Assembly (NCBI GenBank): GCA_030692685.1 | Contig: JAUXZO010000160.1 | Span: 1-64,000, forward strand | Source of the DNA: Acidovorax sp. | GTDB lineage: Bacteria; Pseudomonadota; Gammaproteobacteria; Burkholderiales; Burkholderiaceae_C | Reading direction: 5' to 3' | Length of the DNA: 64,000 nucleotides | Shown: positions 1 to 8,453 of the stretch, one piece after another | How the letters are laid out: each line of letters opens with the position of its first letter | Numbering within the stretch: position 1 is the stretch's first letter | Position numbers and translations under genes: made by a program | Notes under the pieces: generated by a model | Told to the model about the DNA's origin: nothing | Databases searched by the model: none | The model's input: only the letters and a program-made list of their open reading frames with translations

Positions 1-138
1 CATCTGGCAGGCATGAAGGACTCCAAGGTGATCGTTGCGATCAACAAGGATGCCGAGGCACCGATTTTCAGCGTGGCTGACTATGGGCTGGAGGCTGACC
101 TGTTTGCGGCGGTGCCTGAACTGGTCAAGGCGCTCTGA
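1..138 (+). CDS. etfA: Electron transfer flavoprotein subunit alpha, C-terminal fragment
   Basis: The reading frame is open from the first base and ends at TGA 136-138, giving 45 residues. It contains [14 protein letters not shown] and [10 protein letters not shown], the conserved FAD-binding C-terminal part of ETF alpha. ETF carries electrons from acyl-CoA and other flavin dehydrogenases to ETF:ubiquinone oxidoreductase. The rest of the gene, and presumably etfB, lies upstream of the window. A palindromic repeat follows 50 bp after the stop. The identification rests on this short but very conserved tail. Confidence 0.9.
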   Translation, partial: HLAGMKDSKVIVAINKDAEAPIFSVADYGLEADLFAAVPELVKAL

Positions 139-189
139 GCATGGCAATGGCCGTGCCCCGCGCAATGCAGGGGCGGGCGGTTGCTATAA

Positions 190-238
190 ATAGAATAGCT
201 GCTAGCGCTTATGAAACAAGCGCTGCAGCCTAATATTT
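190..238 (-). repeat. Dispersed palindromic element, copy 1
   Basis: Hairpin arms AGCGCTT (204-210) and AAGCGCT (218-224) enclose a 7-base loop. The AGCTGC flank on the left and the GCAGCC flank on the right match the other copies. It lies between etfA and the Bug-protein gene and extends almost to the latter's ribosome-binding site. Orientation is given by the GGCC-side to AGCTATC-side direction used for all nine copies. Confidence 0.75.
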
Positions 239-260
239 TGTAAAAACGGAGACAAACACC

Positions 261-1244
261 ATGAGCGCACCCCTTTCCCGCCGCACCTTCGTGCACGCAG
301 GCACCGCCGCATTGGCCAGCATGGCGCTGCCTGCCGTTGCGCAAACAGCGTGGCCGAGCAAGCCGATTCGGGTCATCGTGCCCTACACGGCCGGCGGCTT
401 TACCGACCAGATGGCGCGCCTGCTGCAGGTGGGCCTGCAAAAAGCCCTGGGCCAGCCGATCGTGATCGAGAACAGGGCAGGGGCCAACAGCATCATCGGT
501 GTGGACGCGGTGGCCAAGGCGGCGCCGGACGGGCACACCTTTGGCGTGGTGATCGCAGCCTATGCGGCCAATACCAGCCTGTACCCCAAACTGCCTTACG
601 ACCCGCGCAAGGACCTGGTGGGTGTCTCACTCATGGGCGTCTCTCCGCTGCTGGCCGCTGTGCCCAACAACGCACCGTTCAAGAACACCAGGGAACTGGT
701 GGCCTACGCCAAGGCCAACCCGGGCAAGATCAGTTTTGGCTCGTCGGGCACGGGCTCGGCCGCGCACCTGACCAGCGAGCTGATGAAGGCGCTGACGCAG
801 ACGTACATGGTGCACATCCCCTACCGGGGCGCCGCACCGGCGTTCACCGATCTGCTGGGCGGGCAGATCCAGCTGTTCTTTGATGCGCCCACGGGGCTGA
901 TTCAGGCCGGCAAAGCGGGCCGCGTGCGGCTGATTGGCGTCTCCGGCGAAAAGCGCCTGCCTGCCGTGCCCGATGTCCCCACCTTCATCGAGCAGGGCAT
1001 CCCCGGCCTGATCGGCAGCACCTGGGCCAGCATGATTGCACCGGCGGGCACGCCGCGCGACATCGTCAAGCGCATGTCGGACGCGGTCAACGCCATCATC
1101 CAGAGCGACGAGACCCGGGCCAAGCTGGACGCCATGGGCACCTTCCCTGAAGGCACCACGCCCGAGGCCTGCGACGCCTTCATCGAGGCCGAGACGGCGA
1201 AATGGGGCAAGGTGATCAAGAACGCGGGCGTGACGTTGGACTGA
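261..1244 (+). CDS. Bug-family tripartite tricarboxylate transporter substrate-binding protein
   Basis: The 327-residue protein has an N-terminal export signal containing SRRTF and ending near AVAQ, which suggests Tat or Sec export to the periplasm. The mature part begins WPSKPIRVIVPYTAGG, typical of the Bug (TctC) family. The family binds small carboxylates and similar anions, sometimes for TctAB-type permeases; many members are orphans, as here, since no tctA or tctB is nearby. The start is ATG after a GGAGAC ribosome site. The ligand cannot be told from sequence. Length is normal for the family. Confidence 0.9.
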   Translation: MSAPLSRRTFVHAGTAALASMALPAVAQTAWPSKPIRVIVPYTAGGFTDQMARLLQVGLQKALGQPIVIENRAGANSIIGVDAVAKAAPDGHTFGVVIAAYAANTSLYPKLPYDPRKDLVGVSLMGVSPLLAAVPNNAPFKNTRELVAYAKANPGKISFGSSGTGSAAHLTSELMKALTQTYMVHIPYRGAAPAFTDLLGGQIQLFFDAPTGLIQAGKAGRVRLIGVSGEKRLPAVPDVPTFIEQGIPGLIGSTWASMIAPAGTPRDIVKRMSDAVNAIIQSDETRAKLDAMGTFPEGTTPEACDAFIEAETAKWGKVIKNAGVTLD

Positions 1245-1304
1245 CGGATGCGAAGGGCTCTGGCACCCACGCCTTCTGCCAGCCTTCCATCCCCCACCAC
1301 CCAC

Positions 1305-1364
1305 CCGTTCGGGCTGACCCTGTCGAAGCCTTGCGCCGCGCTTCGACAGGCTCAGCGTGAACGG
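1305..1364. repeat. Long inverted repeat of the TGTCGAAG/CTTCGACA type
   Basis: Two 24-bp arms (1305-1328 and 1341-1364) match at 21 of 24 positions when one is reverse-complemented, with a 12-base GC-rich loop. The core TGTCGAAG/CTTCGACA with GCTGA/TCAGC flanks is a common intergenic element in proteobacteria. It lies between two convergent genes (Bug protein and RpiR regulator), so it could end transcription from both sides, although there is no T-tract. Confidence 0.75.
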
Positions 1365-1428
1365 CTTGTGGTGGCCGAATGCGCCCCACCATCCGCGACA
1401 CTCGGGGCTTCGCTCCCTTGCGTACGGT

Positions 1429-2274
1429 TTATGCGTAGCGCTTGGCCCGCAGGTTCTCTTTCATCTGCTGCAGGATGGGCTGCAGCGAACTGCCAATGCG
1501 CAGTGCCACGCAGGTCGCCAGCACGTCAATGATGAGCAGGTGCATGAGGCGCGAGACCATGGGGCTGTAGCGGTCGTAGCCCTCGGGGTGGTCGGCGGCC
1601 AGGTGGATCTGGCAGGTGCTGGCCAGAGGGGAGCCGCTGGCGGTGATGACGATGGTGGTGGCGCCGTTTGTGCGTGCGATGTCGGCGGCGTCCATCAGGT
1701 CGCGGGTGCGGCCAGAGTTGGAGATGATCACGGCGCAATCGCCAGGGCGCAGCAGGGTGGCGCTCATGACCTGCATGTGGCCGTCGCTGCTGGCGATGGA
1801 TGTGACGCCCAGGCGAAAGAACTTGTGCTGCGCGTCTTGCGCCACGATGCCTGAGTTGCCCGCGCCGTAAAACTCGATGCGTTTGCCGGTCTTCCAGGTA
1901 GCGGCAATGGCTTCGGCTGCGCGTTCGATGGCTACCGTGCTGGCCGCGTTGCGGTACTGCAAAAAGGCGGCCACGGCGTTGTCTACCACTTTCACCAGCA
2001 CGTCGCCGGTCTTGTCGTCCGCGTCCACGCTGCGGTGGATGAAGGGCACGCCTTCACTCACGCTGCCCGCCAGCTTGAGCTTGAAATCGGCCAGTCCGTC
2101 GTAACCGATGCTGCGGCAAAAACGCACCACGGTGGGCTTGCTCACGTGCGCGCGTTCGGCCAATTCGCGCACGGGCAGGCGGGCAAAGGCGCGGGGGTCG
2201 GCCAGCACCAGTTTGGCAACGCGCTGCTCGGCGGGGGCCAGGGACGAGAGTGAGGCGGTGATGCGGTCCAGCAT
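1429..2274 (-). CDS. MurR/RpiR family transcriptional regulator
   Basis: The 281-residue protein has an N-terminal RpiR helix-turn-helix (about residues 1-77, with AHVSKPTVVRFCRSIGYDG as recognition part) and a C-terminal SIS sugar-isomerase domain (about 125-260, with EFYGAGNSGIVAQDAQHKF and IISNSGRTRDLMDAA). Family members usually sense phosphorylated sugars through the SIS domain. The gene is divergent from an AfuABC-like ABC importer operon that ends in transaldolase, so it is a good candidate regulator of that operon. The ligand is unknown. Confidence 0.88.
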   Translation of the reverse strand: MLDRITASLSSLAPAEQRVAKLVLADPRAFARLPVRELAERAHVSKPTVVRFCRSIGYDGLADFKLKLAGSVSEGVPFIHRSVDADDKTGDVLVKVVDNAVAAFLQYRNAASTVAIERAAEAIAATWKTGKRIEFYGAGNSGIVAQDAQHKFFRLGVTSIASSDGHMQVMSATLLRPGDCAVIISNSGRTRDLMDAADIARTNGATTIVITASGSPLASTCQIHLAADHPEGYDRYSPMVSRLMHLLIIDVLATCVALRIGSSLQPILQQMKENLRAKRYA

Positions 2275-2432
2275 GTCAGCGGTGTTCCAAGGGGAGGTCG
2301 TGGCGGTCGGCGGGGCGCGGGGCCATCAGAAAGAAATGGTAACTGGGTTTCATCGCGCTGGGTGAACCGATTACAGCGGCGCAATGCAATGCAAGGCAGG
2401 GGAGAGGAGGGCGAAGCGGTATGGCGCGCAGC

Positions 2433-2460
2433 GCCAAGTGCCAAGTGCCAAGTGCCAAGT
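2433..2460. repeat. Four tandem copies of a 7-bp unit
   Basis: GCCAAGT occurs four times without interruption at 2433, 2440, 2447 and 2454. The tract lies 60 bp upstream of the Pho box in the divergent control region. The copy number of such short tandem units can vary by slippage and may change spacing in the promoter region. Confidence 0.85.
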
Positions 2461-2519
2461 GTGGTTGGCCAGTGCGCGTTATCCCGATGGCACCGGTTGC
2501 AGCCCGGGCCTACGATGTT

Positions 2520-2537
2520 CTGTCACGAAACTGTCAT
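2520..2537 (+). promoter_or_regulatory. Pho box (PhoB-binding site)
   Basis: Two 7-mers, CTGTCAC and CTGTCAT, are separated by the 4-mer GAAA. This is the classical two-repeat PhoB site layout (CTGTCAT, A/T-rich 4-mer, CTGTCAT) with one mismatch in the repeats. It lies 104 bp before the binding-protein start. TATGGC at 2551-2556 is near the distance at which a -10 element follows a Pho box. The site predicts induction of the downstream ABC importer under phosphate starvation. Confidence 0.7.
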
Positions 2538-2641
2538 GCAAAGCGCAGGGTATGGCCCACGGACTTTCTCCGCCCAGACCCCGCTGGTTGATTTTTCCGT
2601 ATCCCGCCAGCCTACCCACACACTTTCAACGAGACCTTCGC

Positions 2642-3661
2642 ATGCGCACGAAAAACACATTGGCTGCAGTCACTCTGGCCCTCATGGCCTCCGGCGCCCT
2701 GGCGCAAGGCCAGGTCAACATCATCTGTTCGGTGCAGGCCGAGTGGTGCAACCTCATGTCCACCGTGTACGCCAAAACCACGGGCACCAAGGTCAACATG
2801 ACGGCCAAGGGATCGGGCGAGGCGCTGGCCCAGCTCAACGCCGAAAAAGCCAACCCCAAGACCGACATCTGGTTTGGTGGCACGGGCGACCCCCACCTGC
2901 AGGCGGCAGAGCAGGGCCTGACGCTGGAATACAAATCCGCCCAGCTCGCGCAGCTGTACCCGTGGGCGCAAAAACAGGCGGTCGATTCCAAATACCGCAC
3001 TGTTGGCGTGTACCTGGGCCCGCTAGGCTTTGGCTACAACACCGAGCTGCTGGCCAAGCGCAAGCTGAAAGCCCCGCAATCCTGGGCCGACCTGCTCAAA
3101 CCCGAGTTCAAGGGTGAAGTGCAGATGGCCAACCCGGCGTCCAGTGGCACGGCCTACACCATGATCGCCACGCTGGTGCAGCTGATGGGTGAGGAGAAAG
3201 CGTTTGAATATCTCAAAGCTCTCCACCCCAACGTAAGCACCTACACACGCTCCGGCACGGCGCCGGTCAAGGCCGCGGCGCGGGGCGAGACCACGGTGTC
3301 GGTGAGTTTTGTGCACGACGTGACGACCGAGGCGGTCAATGGCTTTCCCGTCGCCTCGGCCACGCCGTCCGAAGGCACGGGGGCCGAAGTGGGTTCGATG
3401 AGCATCGTCAAGAACGGCCCCAACACCGAGGCCGCCAAAAAGTTTTATGAATGGGCGCTCACGCCCGGCGGTCAGCAGTTTGGTCTGGCGGCCAAGCAGT
3501 TTCAGCTGCCCAGCAACACGCAGGTGCCCAAAGACCCGCGCATGACGGACCCCGCCAAGATCAAGCTCATCAACTACGACTACGCCAAATACGGCGCCAG
3601 CGCCGAGCGTCGCCGCCTGATTGCACGTTGGGAGAAAGACGTCCAGAACGCAGCGCGGTAA
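2642..3661 (+). CDS. AfuA/FbpA-type periplasmic substrate-binding protein
   Basis: The 339-residue protein begins with a Sec signal peptide (about residues 1-22, cut near ALAQ) followed by VNIICSVQAEWCNLM. It belongs to the large family often labelled ferric-iron binding. The Tyr-Tyr pair that binds iron in FbpA is not visible in the expected region, which reads SVSFVHDVTTEAV, followed by PSEGTGAEVG. A His-Asp pair and a later Glu, as I recall, bind the phosphorylated sugar in Actinobacillus AfuA, so a phosphorylated organic ligand is more likely than iron. The ATG at 2642 was chosen because the signal peptide starts there. Confidence 0.8.
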   Translation: MRTKNTLAAVTLALMASGALAQGQVNIICSVQAEWCNLMSTVYAKTTGTKVNMTAKGSGEALAQLNAEKANPKTDIWFGGTGDPHLQAAEQGLTLEYKSAQLAQLYPWAQKQAVDSKYRTVGVYLGPLGFGYNTELLAKRKLKAPQSWADLLKPEFKGEVQMANPASSGTAYTMIATLVQLMGEEKAFEYLKALHPNVSTYTRSGTAPVKAAARGETTVSVSFVHDVTTEAVNGFPVASATPSEGTGAEVGSMSIVKNGPNTEAAKKFYEWALTPGGQQFGLAAKQFQLPSNTQVPKDPRMTDPAKIKLINYDYAKYGASAERRRLIARWEKDVQNAAR

Positions 3662-3670
3662 AAAATGAAG

Positions 3671-3760
3671 CACCCCCTGCGCCGCTTCGCGGCTTCCCCC
3701 TCTCCTGCGGGAGGGGGACGCACCCGGTGGCCTGGCAAAGCCAGTTCCACGGGTGCACTG
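3671..3760. repeat. Intergenic hairpin repeat between binding-protein and permease genes
   Basis: Two hairpins follow the binding-protein stop: GCCGC-TTC-GCGGC (3681-3693) and CCCCCTC...GAGGGGG (3696-3717). The text CACCCCCTGCG...TTCCCCCTC...GAGGGGGACG resembles an intergenic repeat frequent in Comamonadaceae genomes. Inside an ABC operon such hairpins often protect the upstream message and reduce read-through, giving more binding protein than permease. That role is inferred. Confidence 0.6.
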
Positions 3761-3827
3761 GCCTGGGCCGCGCCGGTTTCATGGGCCGTGGCCCGGCCCG
3801 TGCGACCCAATATGAACAGTTGATCTG

Positions 3828-6023
3828 ATGAAGGTATCTGCACCGAACCGGCCCTTGTGGGTCTGGGCGATTCTTGGCGCCCTGGGCTACCTTGCGCTGC
3901 CGTGGTATGCGCAGCAAGACGCTAACGGCTTGCTGGCCGTGGGCCAGGTTTTTGCCACCGAGCAAACCGCCAACGGCCTGATGCAGGCTGCGACGTTTGG
4001 TCGCCCATGGCTATGGCTGGGTCTGGTCGGTCTGTGCATTGCCGGTGGGGCATCGCTGATGCCTGCGGGCCGCAAGCAAGGTGTGGTGCTGGTGGCGGGC
4101 GGGGCGCTGGGGCTTGCGGCCCTGTTGCTCAGCGGTTTCACCGTCGGCGCGCGCGGCTGGGCGTTTGAATGGATGACGCAAAGCCTGGGCGAGCTGGGCG
4201 CGCGCCAGCCGGGCATGGGCTGGGGCGGTTTTGTGGTGCTGACCGCGCTGCTGGTGCTGCTGGCGTTTGGTGTGGCGCGGCGGGGTTTCTTCAAAGGCGA
4301 TTTGTTTGTCGCCGCCGCTGTGCTGGGCAGCGGCAGCCTGCTGGCGCTGTTCATCGTGTTCCCGGTGCTCAAGGCGCTGTCGGCCGCGTTCTTTCTGGAA
4401 GACGGCCCGTTCTCGCTGGGTGTGGTGTGGGAGCGCATTGCGCACGAGCGCAACTTTGGCCTCGCGTGCCTCAGCGGCGGTCAGCGCTGCGGGGTGGCGT
4501 GGAACACGCTGTTCCTGGGCCTGATGACGGCCACCAGCACCACGCTGCTGGGCACCTTCATGGCGCTGATGGCCGAGCGCGCGTCACGCCGCTATGCGCG
4601 CCCACTCAGCATCATCGCGCTGCTACCCATCATCACGCCACCGTTTGTGGTGGGGCTGGGTCTCATCTTGCTGTTTGGCCGAGCGGGCGTGTTCAACCAG
4701 TTTCTGGAATACGCGTTTGGCATCACACCCACGCGCTGGTTCTACGGCTGGCTGGGCGTGTGGGTGGCACAGACTTTTGCGTTCACGCCCATCGCCTTCA
4801 TGATCATGCGCGGTGTGGTGCAGGGCGTGGCGCCCAGCCTGGAAGAGGCTGCACAAACGCTGCGCGCCAGCCCGCACCAGACCTTCATGACAGTGACACT
4901 GCCGCTGCTCAAGCCCGGGCTGGCCAACGCCTTTCTGGTGGGCTTTATCGAAAGCATGGCCGACTTCGGCAACCCCATCGTGGTGGGCGGGCAGTTCTCG
5001 GTGCTGTCCACCGAAATCTTCTTTGCCATTGTGGGCGCGCAATACGACCAGGGTCGGGCCGCGTCGCTGGCGTGGATCCTCACCTTCTTCGCGCTCACGG
5101 TATTTGCCATCCAGCGGGGGCTGCTGGGCAAGCAGAACTTCACCACCGTGTCGGGCAAAGGCGACTCGGGCATTGCCATGCCACTGCCCACCGGCGTACG
5201 CCGCGTGGTGCATTCCATTGCGCTGCCGTGGATGGCGTTCACGCTCATCGTCTATCTGTTTGCGCTGGCCGGTGGTTTGGTGCAAACCTGGGGCCGCGAC
5301 TACACCATCACGCTGGTGCACTTTCGCACGGCTTTTAACGTGGAGTGGGGCGAGTTTGGTGTGGTGTGGGCGGGCACGGCGTGGAACTCGTTTTTCACCA
5401 CCATCAAACTTGCGGCCATCTCGGCGCCGCTCACGGCCACGTTGGGCATTGGCATTGCGTGGCTGCTGGCGCGTACCGAGTTCCGGGGGCAGGGCGCGTT
5501 TGAATTCGCGGCGCTGCTGGCGTTCGCCATCCCGGGCACGGTGCTGGGTGTGAGCTACATCCTGGCCTTCAACGTGCCACCGTTTGAGCTGACGGGCACG
5601 GCGCTCATCATTGTGTTGTGTTTCATGTTCCGCAATTTGCCCGTGGGGGTGCGCGCGGGCACGGCGGCTTTCAAGCAGCTGGACCGGTCGCTCGACGAAG
5701 CGTCCGTCATGCTGCGCGCAGGCAGCGTGCAGACGCTGCGCCATGTGGTGCTGCCGCTGCTCAAGCCCGCGCTGGTGGCGGCGCTGGTCTACAGCTTTGT
5801 GCGCGCCATCACCACCGTCAGCGCGGTGATCTTTTTGGTGACGGCCGAGAACGAGTTGGCCACCACCTACATCATCGGTCGTGTGGGCAATGGCGACTAT
5901 GGCGTGGCGCTGGCGTATTGCACCGTGCTCATCGTCCTGATGTCCGCATCCATCGGCCTCATCCAGTGGCTGGTGGGCGAGCGAAAACTCGGTCGCCGTG
6001 GCACCTCTGCCGCGCAGCACTGA
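3828..6023 (+). CDS. ABC transporter permease, FbpB/AfuB-type, two fused permease modules
   Basis: The 731-residue membrane protein has an N-terminal hydrophobic extension (about residues 10-190, with repeated membrane segments) and then two binding-protein-dependent permease modules. Each carries an EAA loop for contact with the ATPase: EEAAQTLRASPHQTFM near residue 337 and DEASVMLRAGSVQTLRH near 622. The two halves form the inner-membrane pore. Fused double-module permeases are usual in this transporter group, but the N-terminal extension makes this one longer than the usual 500-560 residues. The ATPase gene follows after 23 bp. Confidence 0.88.
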   Translation: MKVSAPNRPLWVWAILGALGYLALPWYAQQDANGLLAVGQVFATEQTANGLMQAATFGRPWLWLGLVGLCIAGGASLMPAGRKQGVVLVAGGALGLAALLLSGFTVGARGWAFEWMTQSLGELGARQPGMGWGGFVVLTALLVLLAFGVARRGFFKGDLFVAAAVLGSGSLLALFIVFPVLKALSAAFFLEDGPFSLGVVWERIAHERNFGLACLSGGQRCGVAWNTLFLGLMTATSTTLLGTFMALMAERASRRYARPLSIIALLPIITPPFVVGLGLILLFGRAGVFNQFLEYAFGITPTRWFYGWLGVWVAQTFAFTPIAFMIMRGVVQGVAPSLEEAAQTLRASPHQTFMTVTLPLLKPGLANAFLVGFIESMADFGNPIVVGGQFSVLSTEIFFAIVGAQYDQGRAASLAWILTFFALTVFAIQRGLLGKQNFTTVSGKGDSGIAMPLPTGVRRVVHSIALPWMAFTLIVYLFALAGGLVQTWGRDYTITLVHFRTAFNVEWGEFGVVWAGTAWNSFFTTIKLAAISAPLTATLGIGIAWLLARTEFRGQGAFEFAALLAFAIPGTVLGVSYILAFNVPPFELTGTALIIVLCFMFRNLPVGVRAGTAAFKQLDRSLDEASVMLRAGSVQTLRHVVLPLLKPALVAALVYSFVRAITTVSAVIFLVTAENELATTYIIGRVGNGDYGVALAYCTVLIVLMSASIGLIQWLVGERKLGRRGTSAAQH

Positions 6024-6046
6024 CCCCATTGAGAAGAAGACACGCC

Positions 6047-7129
6047 ATGAACAACAGCGGTGCGGGCATTGTGTTTCGCAACATCACCAAGCGCTACGGC
6101 GCTGACAGCAGCTCTGCCCTGGCCGTCAAAGGCATCAGTTTTGAGGTGCCACGCGGCACGCTCGCCACCATCCTGGGGCCGTCGGGCTGCGGCAAGACAA
6201 CCACTTTGCGCATGATTGCGGGATTGGAGTCGCCCACCTCGGGCGAGATCTTCATTGGCGGCAAAGACGTGACCACGCTCGGCCCCGCGCAGCGCAACGT
6301 CAGCATGATGTTCCAGAGCTACGCGCTGTTCCCGCACATGAACGTGGCTGAGAACGTCATGTACGGCCTGCGCATGTCGGGCCAGCCCAAGGACGTGGCG
6401 CGCACCAAGGCCGTGGAAGCCTTGCGCGGCGTGGGTTTGGTGGGCTTTGACGACCGTCTGCCCAGCGAACTGTCGGGCGGCCAGCAGCAGCGTGTGGCAT
6501 TGGCCCGCGCGCTGGTGCTGGAGCCCGAGGTGCTGCTGTTTGACGAACCGCTGTCCAACCTCGACGCTCGCCTGCGCCGCGAGATGCGCGAGGAGATCCG
6601 GGCGCTGCAGCAGCGCCTTTCACTCACCGTGGCGTATGTCACGCACGATCAGGCCGAGGCCATGGCCGTCAGCGACCAGATCATCGTGATGAACCAGGGG
6701 CTCATTGCGCAAAAAGGCACGCCCCGCGAGTTGTATCAAACGCCGCGCAGCGAGTTTGTAGCGGGGTTCATGGGCGAAGCGATGTTGTTCCCAGCCACTG
6801 CGCAGGGCGATGGAACGGTGCAGCTGGGCCCACTGGTGCTGCGCCCGCGCACCGTGGTGCGCAGCGGCCCGGTCAAGGTGGCGGTGCGGCCGGAGGCGTG
6901 GCGCATTGAGCGCCAAGGAAACGGGCTGTTGCCCGCCCGGCTGGAGAAATTCGCTTACCTGGGCGCGGTGCACGAATACACATTTGGTACAGCGCTGGGC
7001 AACATTTTTGTGGTGTCGTCCGACCTCGACGACGTGCTGGCCGTGGGCGACGAAGTGCTGCTGGGCCTGGGGGCGCATGGCGTATCGGTGGTTGGTAGTA
7101 CCGAGGGCGTGGTCAGCGATGCGGAATAA
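6047..7129 (+). CDS. ABC transporter ATP-binding protein, FbpC/AfuC-type
   Basis: The 360-residue ATPase has Walker A ([10 protein letters not shown]), Q-loop ([14 protein letters not shown]), signature ([15 protein letters not shown]), Walker B ([16 protein letters not shown]) and H-loop (VTHDQAEAM). A C-terminal TOBE-like region follows from about residue 240. It energises the preceding permease. The ATG at 6047 follows GAGAAGAAGA. The stop is 7 bp before the transaldolase start, which indicates cotranscription. Confidence 0.9.
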   Translation: MNNSGAGIVFRNITKRYGADSSSALAVKGISFEVPRGTLATILGPSGCGKTTTLRMIAGLESPTSGEIFIGGKDVTTLGPAQRNVSMMFQSYALFPHMNVAENVMYGLRMSGQPKDVARTKAVEALRGVGLVGFDDRLPSELSGGQQQRVALARALVLEPEVLLFDEPLSNLDARLRREMREEIRALQQRLSLTVAYVTHDQAEAMAVSDQIIVMNQGLIAQKGTPRELYQTPRSEFVAGFMGEAMLFPATAQGDGTVQLGPLVLRPRTVVRSGPVKVAVRPEAWRIERQGNGLLPARLEKFAYLGAVHEYTFGTALGNIFVVSSDLDDVLAVGDEVLLGLGAHGVSVVGSTEGVVSDAE

Positions 7130-7136
7130 TGGCGGC

Positions 7137-8084
7137 ATGACCCAACTTGACGCCCTCAAACAGTTCACCACCGTGGTTGCCGACACCGGCGACTTCAAGC
7201 AACTGGCGCAGTTCCAGCCCCAGGATGCCACCACCAACCCCTCGCTCATCCTGAAGGCCGTACAAAAGCCCGAATACGCGCCGCTGCTGCAAGACGCCGT
7301 CGCGCAGTTCAAGGGCCGCCCGATGGACGAGATCATCGACCGCCTGCTGGTGCGCTTTGGCCGTGAAATCCTGGCGACTATCCCGGGCCGCGTTTCCACC
7401 GAAGTGGACGCCCGCCTGAGTTTTGACACCAGCGCCACGGTCACGCGCGCCGAACGCATTATCGAGCTGTACCAAGCCGAAGGCATTCATATCGACCGCG
7501 TGCTGATCAAGATCGCAGCGACGTGGGAGGGCATCAAGGCTGCAGAACAACTCGAACGCAAGGGCATTCATACCAACCTCACCTTGTTGTTCTCGTTTGC
7601 CCAGGCCGTGGCTTGCGGCGATGCCAAGGTGCAGCTGATCTCGCCTTTTGTGGGGCGCATTTACGACTGGCACAAAAAACAGGCGGGCGCACAGTGGGAC
7701 GAAGCTGCACGCTCGGGCGCGAATGACCCGGGTGTGGTGTCGGTGACGCAGATTTACAACCACTACAAGCGGTTTGGCATTGCCACCGAGGTGATGGGCG
7801 CGAGCTTTCGGAATGTGGGGCAAATCACGGCGCTTGCTGGTTGCGACCTGCTGACCATTGCGCCTGAGCTGTTGGCGCAGCTGGCTGCGAGTGATGCTCC
7901 GTTGCAGCGGGCGTTGAATGCAGACGCGGCCAGGGAGATGGACTTGCCTGCGCTGAACTATGACGAGGCCGGGTTCCGGTTTGCGTTGAATGAAGACGCT
8001 ATGGCGACCGAGAAGTTGGCGGAGGGGATTCGGGCGTTTGCGGTAGATGCCGTGAAGTTGGAGAAGCTGATTCTGGCGGCTTGA
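7137..8084 (+). CDS. tal: Transaldolase
   Basis: The 315-residue TalA/TalB-type enzyme transfers a dihydroxyacetone unit between sedoheptulose-7-phosphate and glyceraldehyde-3-phosphate in the non-oxidative pentose phosphate pathway. [12 protein letters not shown], the Schiff-base lysine in [17 protein letters not shown] (about residue 126) and [11 protein letters not shown] are all present. Start choice: ATGACCCAACTTGAC at 7137, immediately after the ABC ATPase stop. Its place as the last gene of an importer operon suggests the imported substrate may feed sugar-phosphate metabolism. Confidence 0.95.
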   Translation: MTQLDALKQFTTVVADTGDFKQLAQFQPQDATTNPSLILKAVQKPEYAPLLQDAVAQFKGRPMDEIIDRLLVRFGREILATIPGRVSTEVDARLSFDTSATVTRAERIIELYQAEGIHIDRVLIKIAATWEGIKAAEQLERKGIHTNLTLLFSFAQAVACGDAKVQLISPFVGRIYDWHKKQAGAQWDEAARSGANDPGVVSVTQIYNHYKRFGIATEVMGASFRNVGQITALAGCDLLTIAPELLAQLAASDAPLQRALNADAAREMDLPALNYDEAGFRFALNEDAMATEKLAEGIRAFAVDAVKLEKLILAA

Positions 8085-8132
8085 TTTTTTTGAGCTGTTT
8101 TTGAGCTGTTTTTGAGTTTTTTTGAATGGTTT

Positions 8133-8178
8133 TGGCTTCTAGCGCTTATGCAGTAAGCGCCGGTAGCTATCGTTTTTG
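8133..8178 (+). repeat. Dispersed palindromic element, copy 2
   Basis: Arms TAGCGCTTA and TAAGCGC surround a 5-base loop (8140-8160), followed by GGTAGCTATCGTTTTTGG with a T-tract. It lies downstream of tal in the orientation in which the T-tract follows the hairpin, so it may also work as a weak terminator. Confidence 0.75.
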
Positions 8179-8296
8179 GGGTGTAAGACTGCTCCCCAAC
8201 CGGTCGCGCTGGGCTTTCGGCGCTCGATGGATAGGGGCGTTAGATGGCGCTGATGGCACTGATGGCGTCCTGTCGTGTCTGGCTATGGGCTTGTCA

Positions 8297-8317
8297 CTGG
8301 TGCGTTTGGCGCACCAG
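8297..8317. repeat. Perfect 8-bp hairpin
   Basis: CTGGTGCG and CGCACCAG form a perfect stem with loop TTTGG. A T5 run occurs 12 bases further on. It could be a terminator remnant or a regulatory stem, but nothing else shows its role. Confidence 0.4.
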
Positions 8318-8414
8318 AGGTGAGGGGTTTTTGACACAAATCTGCCACAAAGTTGGCGCGCAGCTGTAACAACGGACGCCGCCATCTTCCAAGGCTGAGC
8401 CCCCGGTGTATCGT

Positions 8415-8433
8415 TTGGTAACCAATTTACCAA
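8415..8433. promoter_or_regulatory. Operator-like inverted repeat before the chemoreceptor
   Basis: TTGGTAA and TTACCAA are perfect inverted arms around a 5-base spacer, ending 20 bp before the chemoreceptor ATG. The arms resemble binding sites of GntR-family regulators, but no GntR gene is nearby, so the assignment is only a suggestion. Confidence 0.35.
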
Positions 8434-8453
8434 GCATCCTCCCAGGCTCTCTC

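Larger units (their letters stand above)
2275..2641. promoter_or_regulatory. Divergent control region between the RpiR gene and the ABC importer operon
   Basis: This 367-bp gap holds a Pho box (2520-2537), a TATGGC sequence 13 bp below it that could serve as -10, and four perfect tandem copies of the 7-mer GCCAAGT (2433-2460). No additional gene was found. An upstream in-frame extension of the importer's first gene runs through the gap, but the signal peptide begins only at 2642, so the extension is not taken as coding. Confidence 0.6.
8085..8453. other. Intergenic region before the chemoreceptor gene
   Basis: This 369-bp gap contains a T-rich direct repeat of TTTTTGAGCTG right after the tal stop, a copy of the dispersed palindromic element (8133-8178), a perfect hairpin CTGGTGCG/CGCACCAG (8297-8317) and an operator-like inverted repeat (8415-8433). 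No open reading frame in it looks like a gene. Confidence 0.6.

Noticed and set aside
4623..6029. A 468-codon open frame antisense to the ABC permease
   Set aside because: It is rich in His, Arg and Gln as expected of a reverse-strand artefact, with no domain.
2642..7129. Calling the ABC operon a ferric-iron transporter (fbpABC)
   Set aside because: The iron-binding tyrosine pair is not seen in the binding protein, and a Pho box and RpiR regulator fit a phosphorylated substrate better. No Fur box was noticed.
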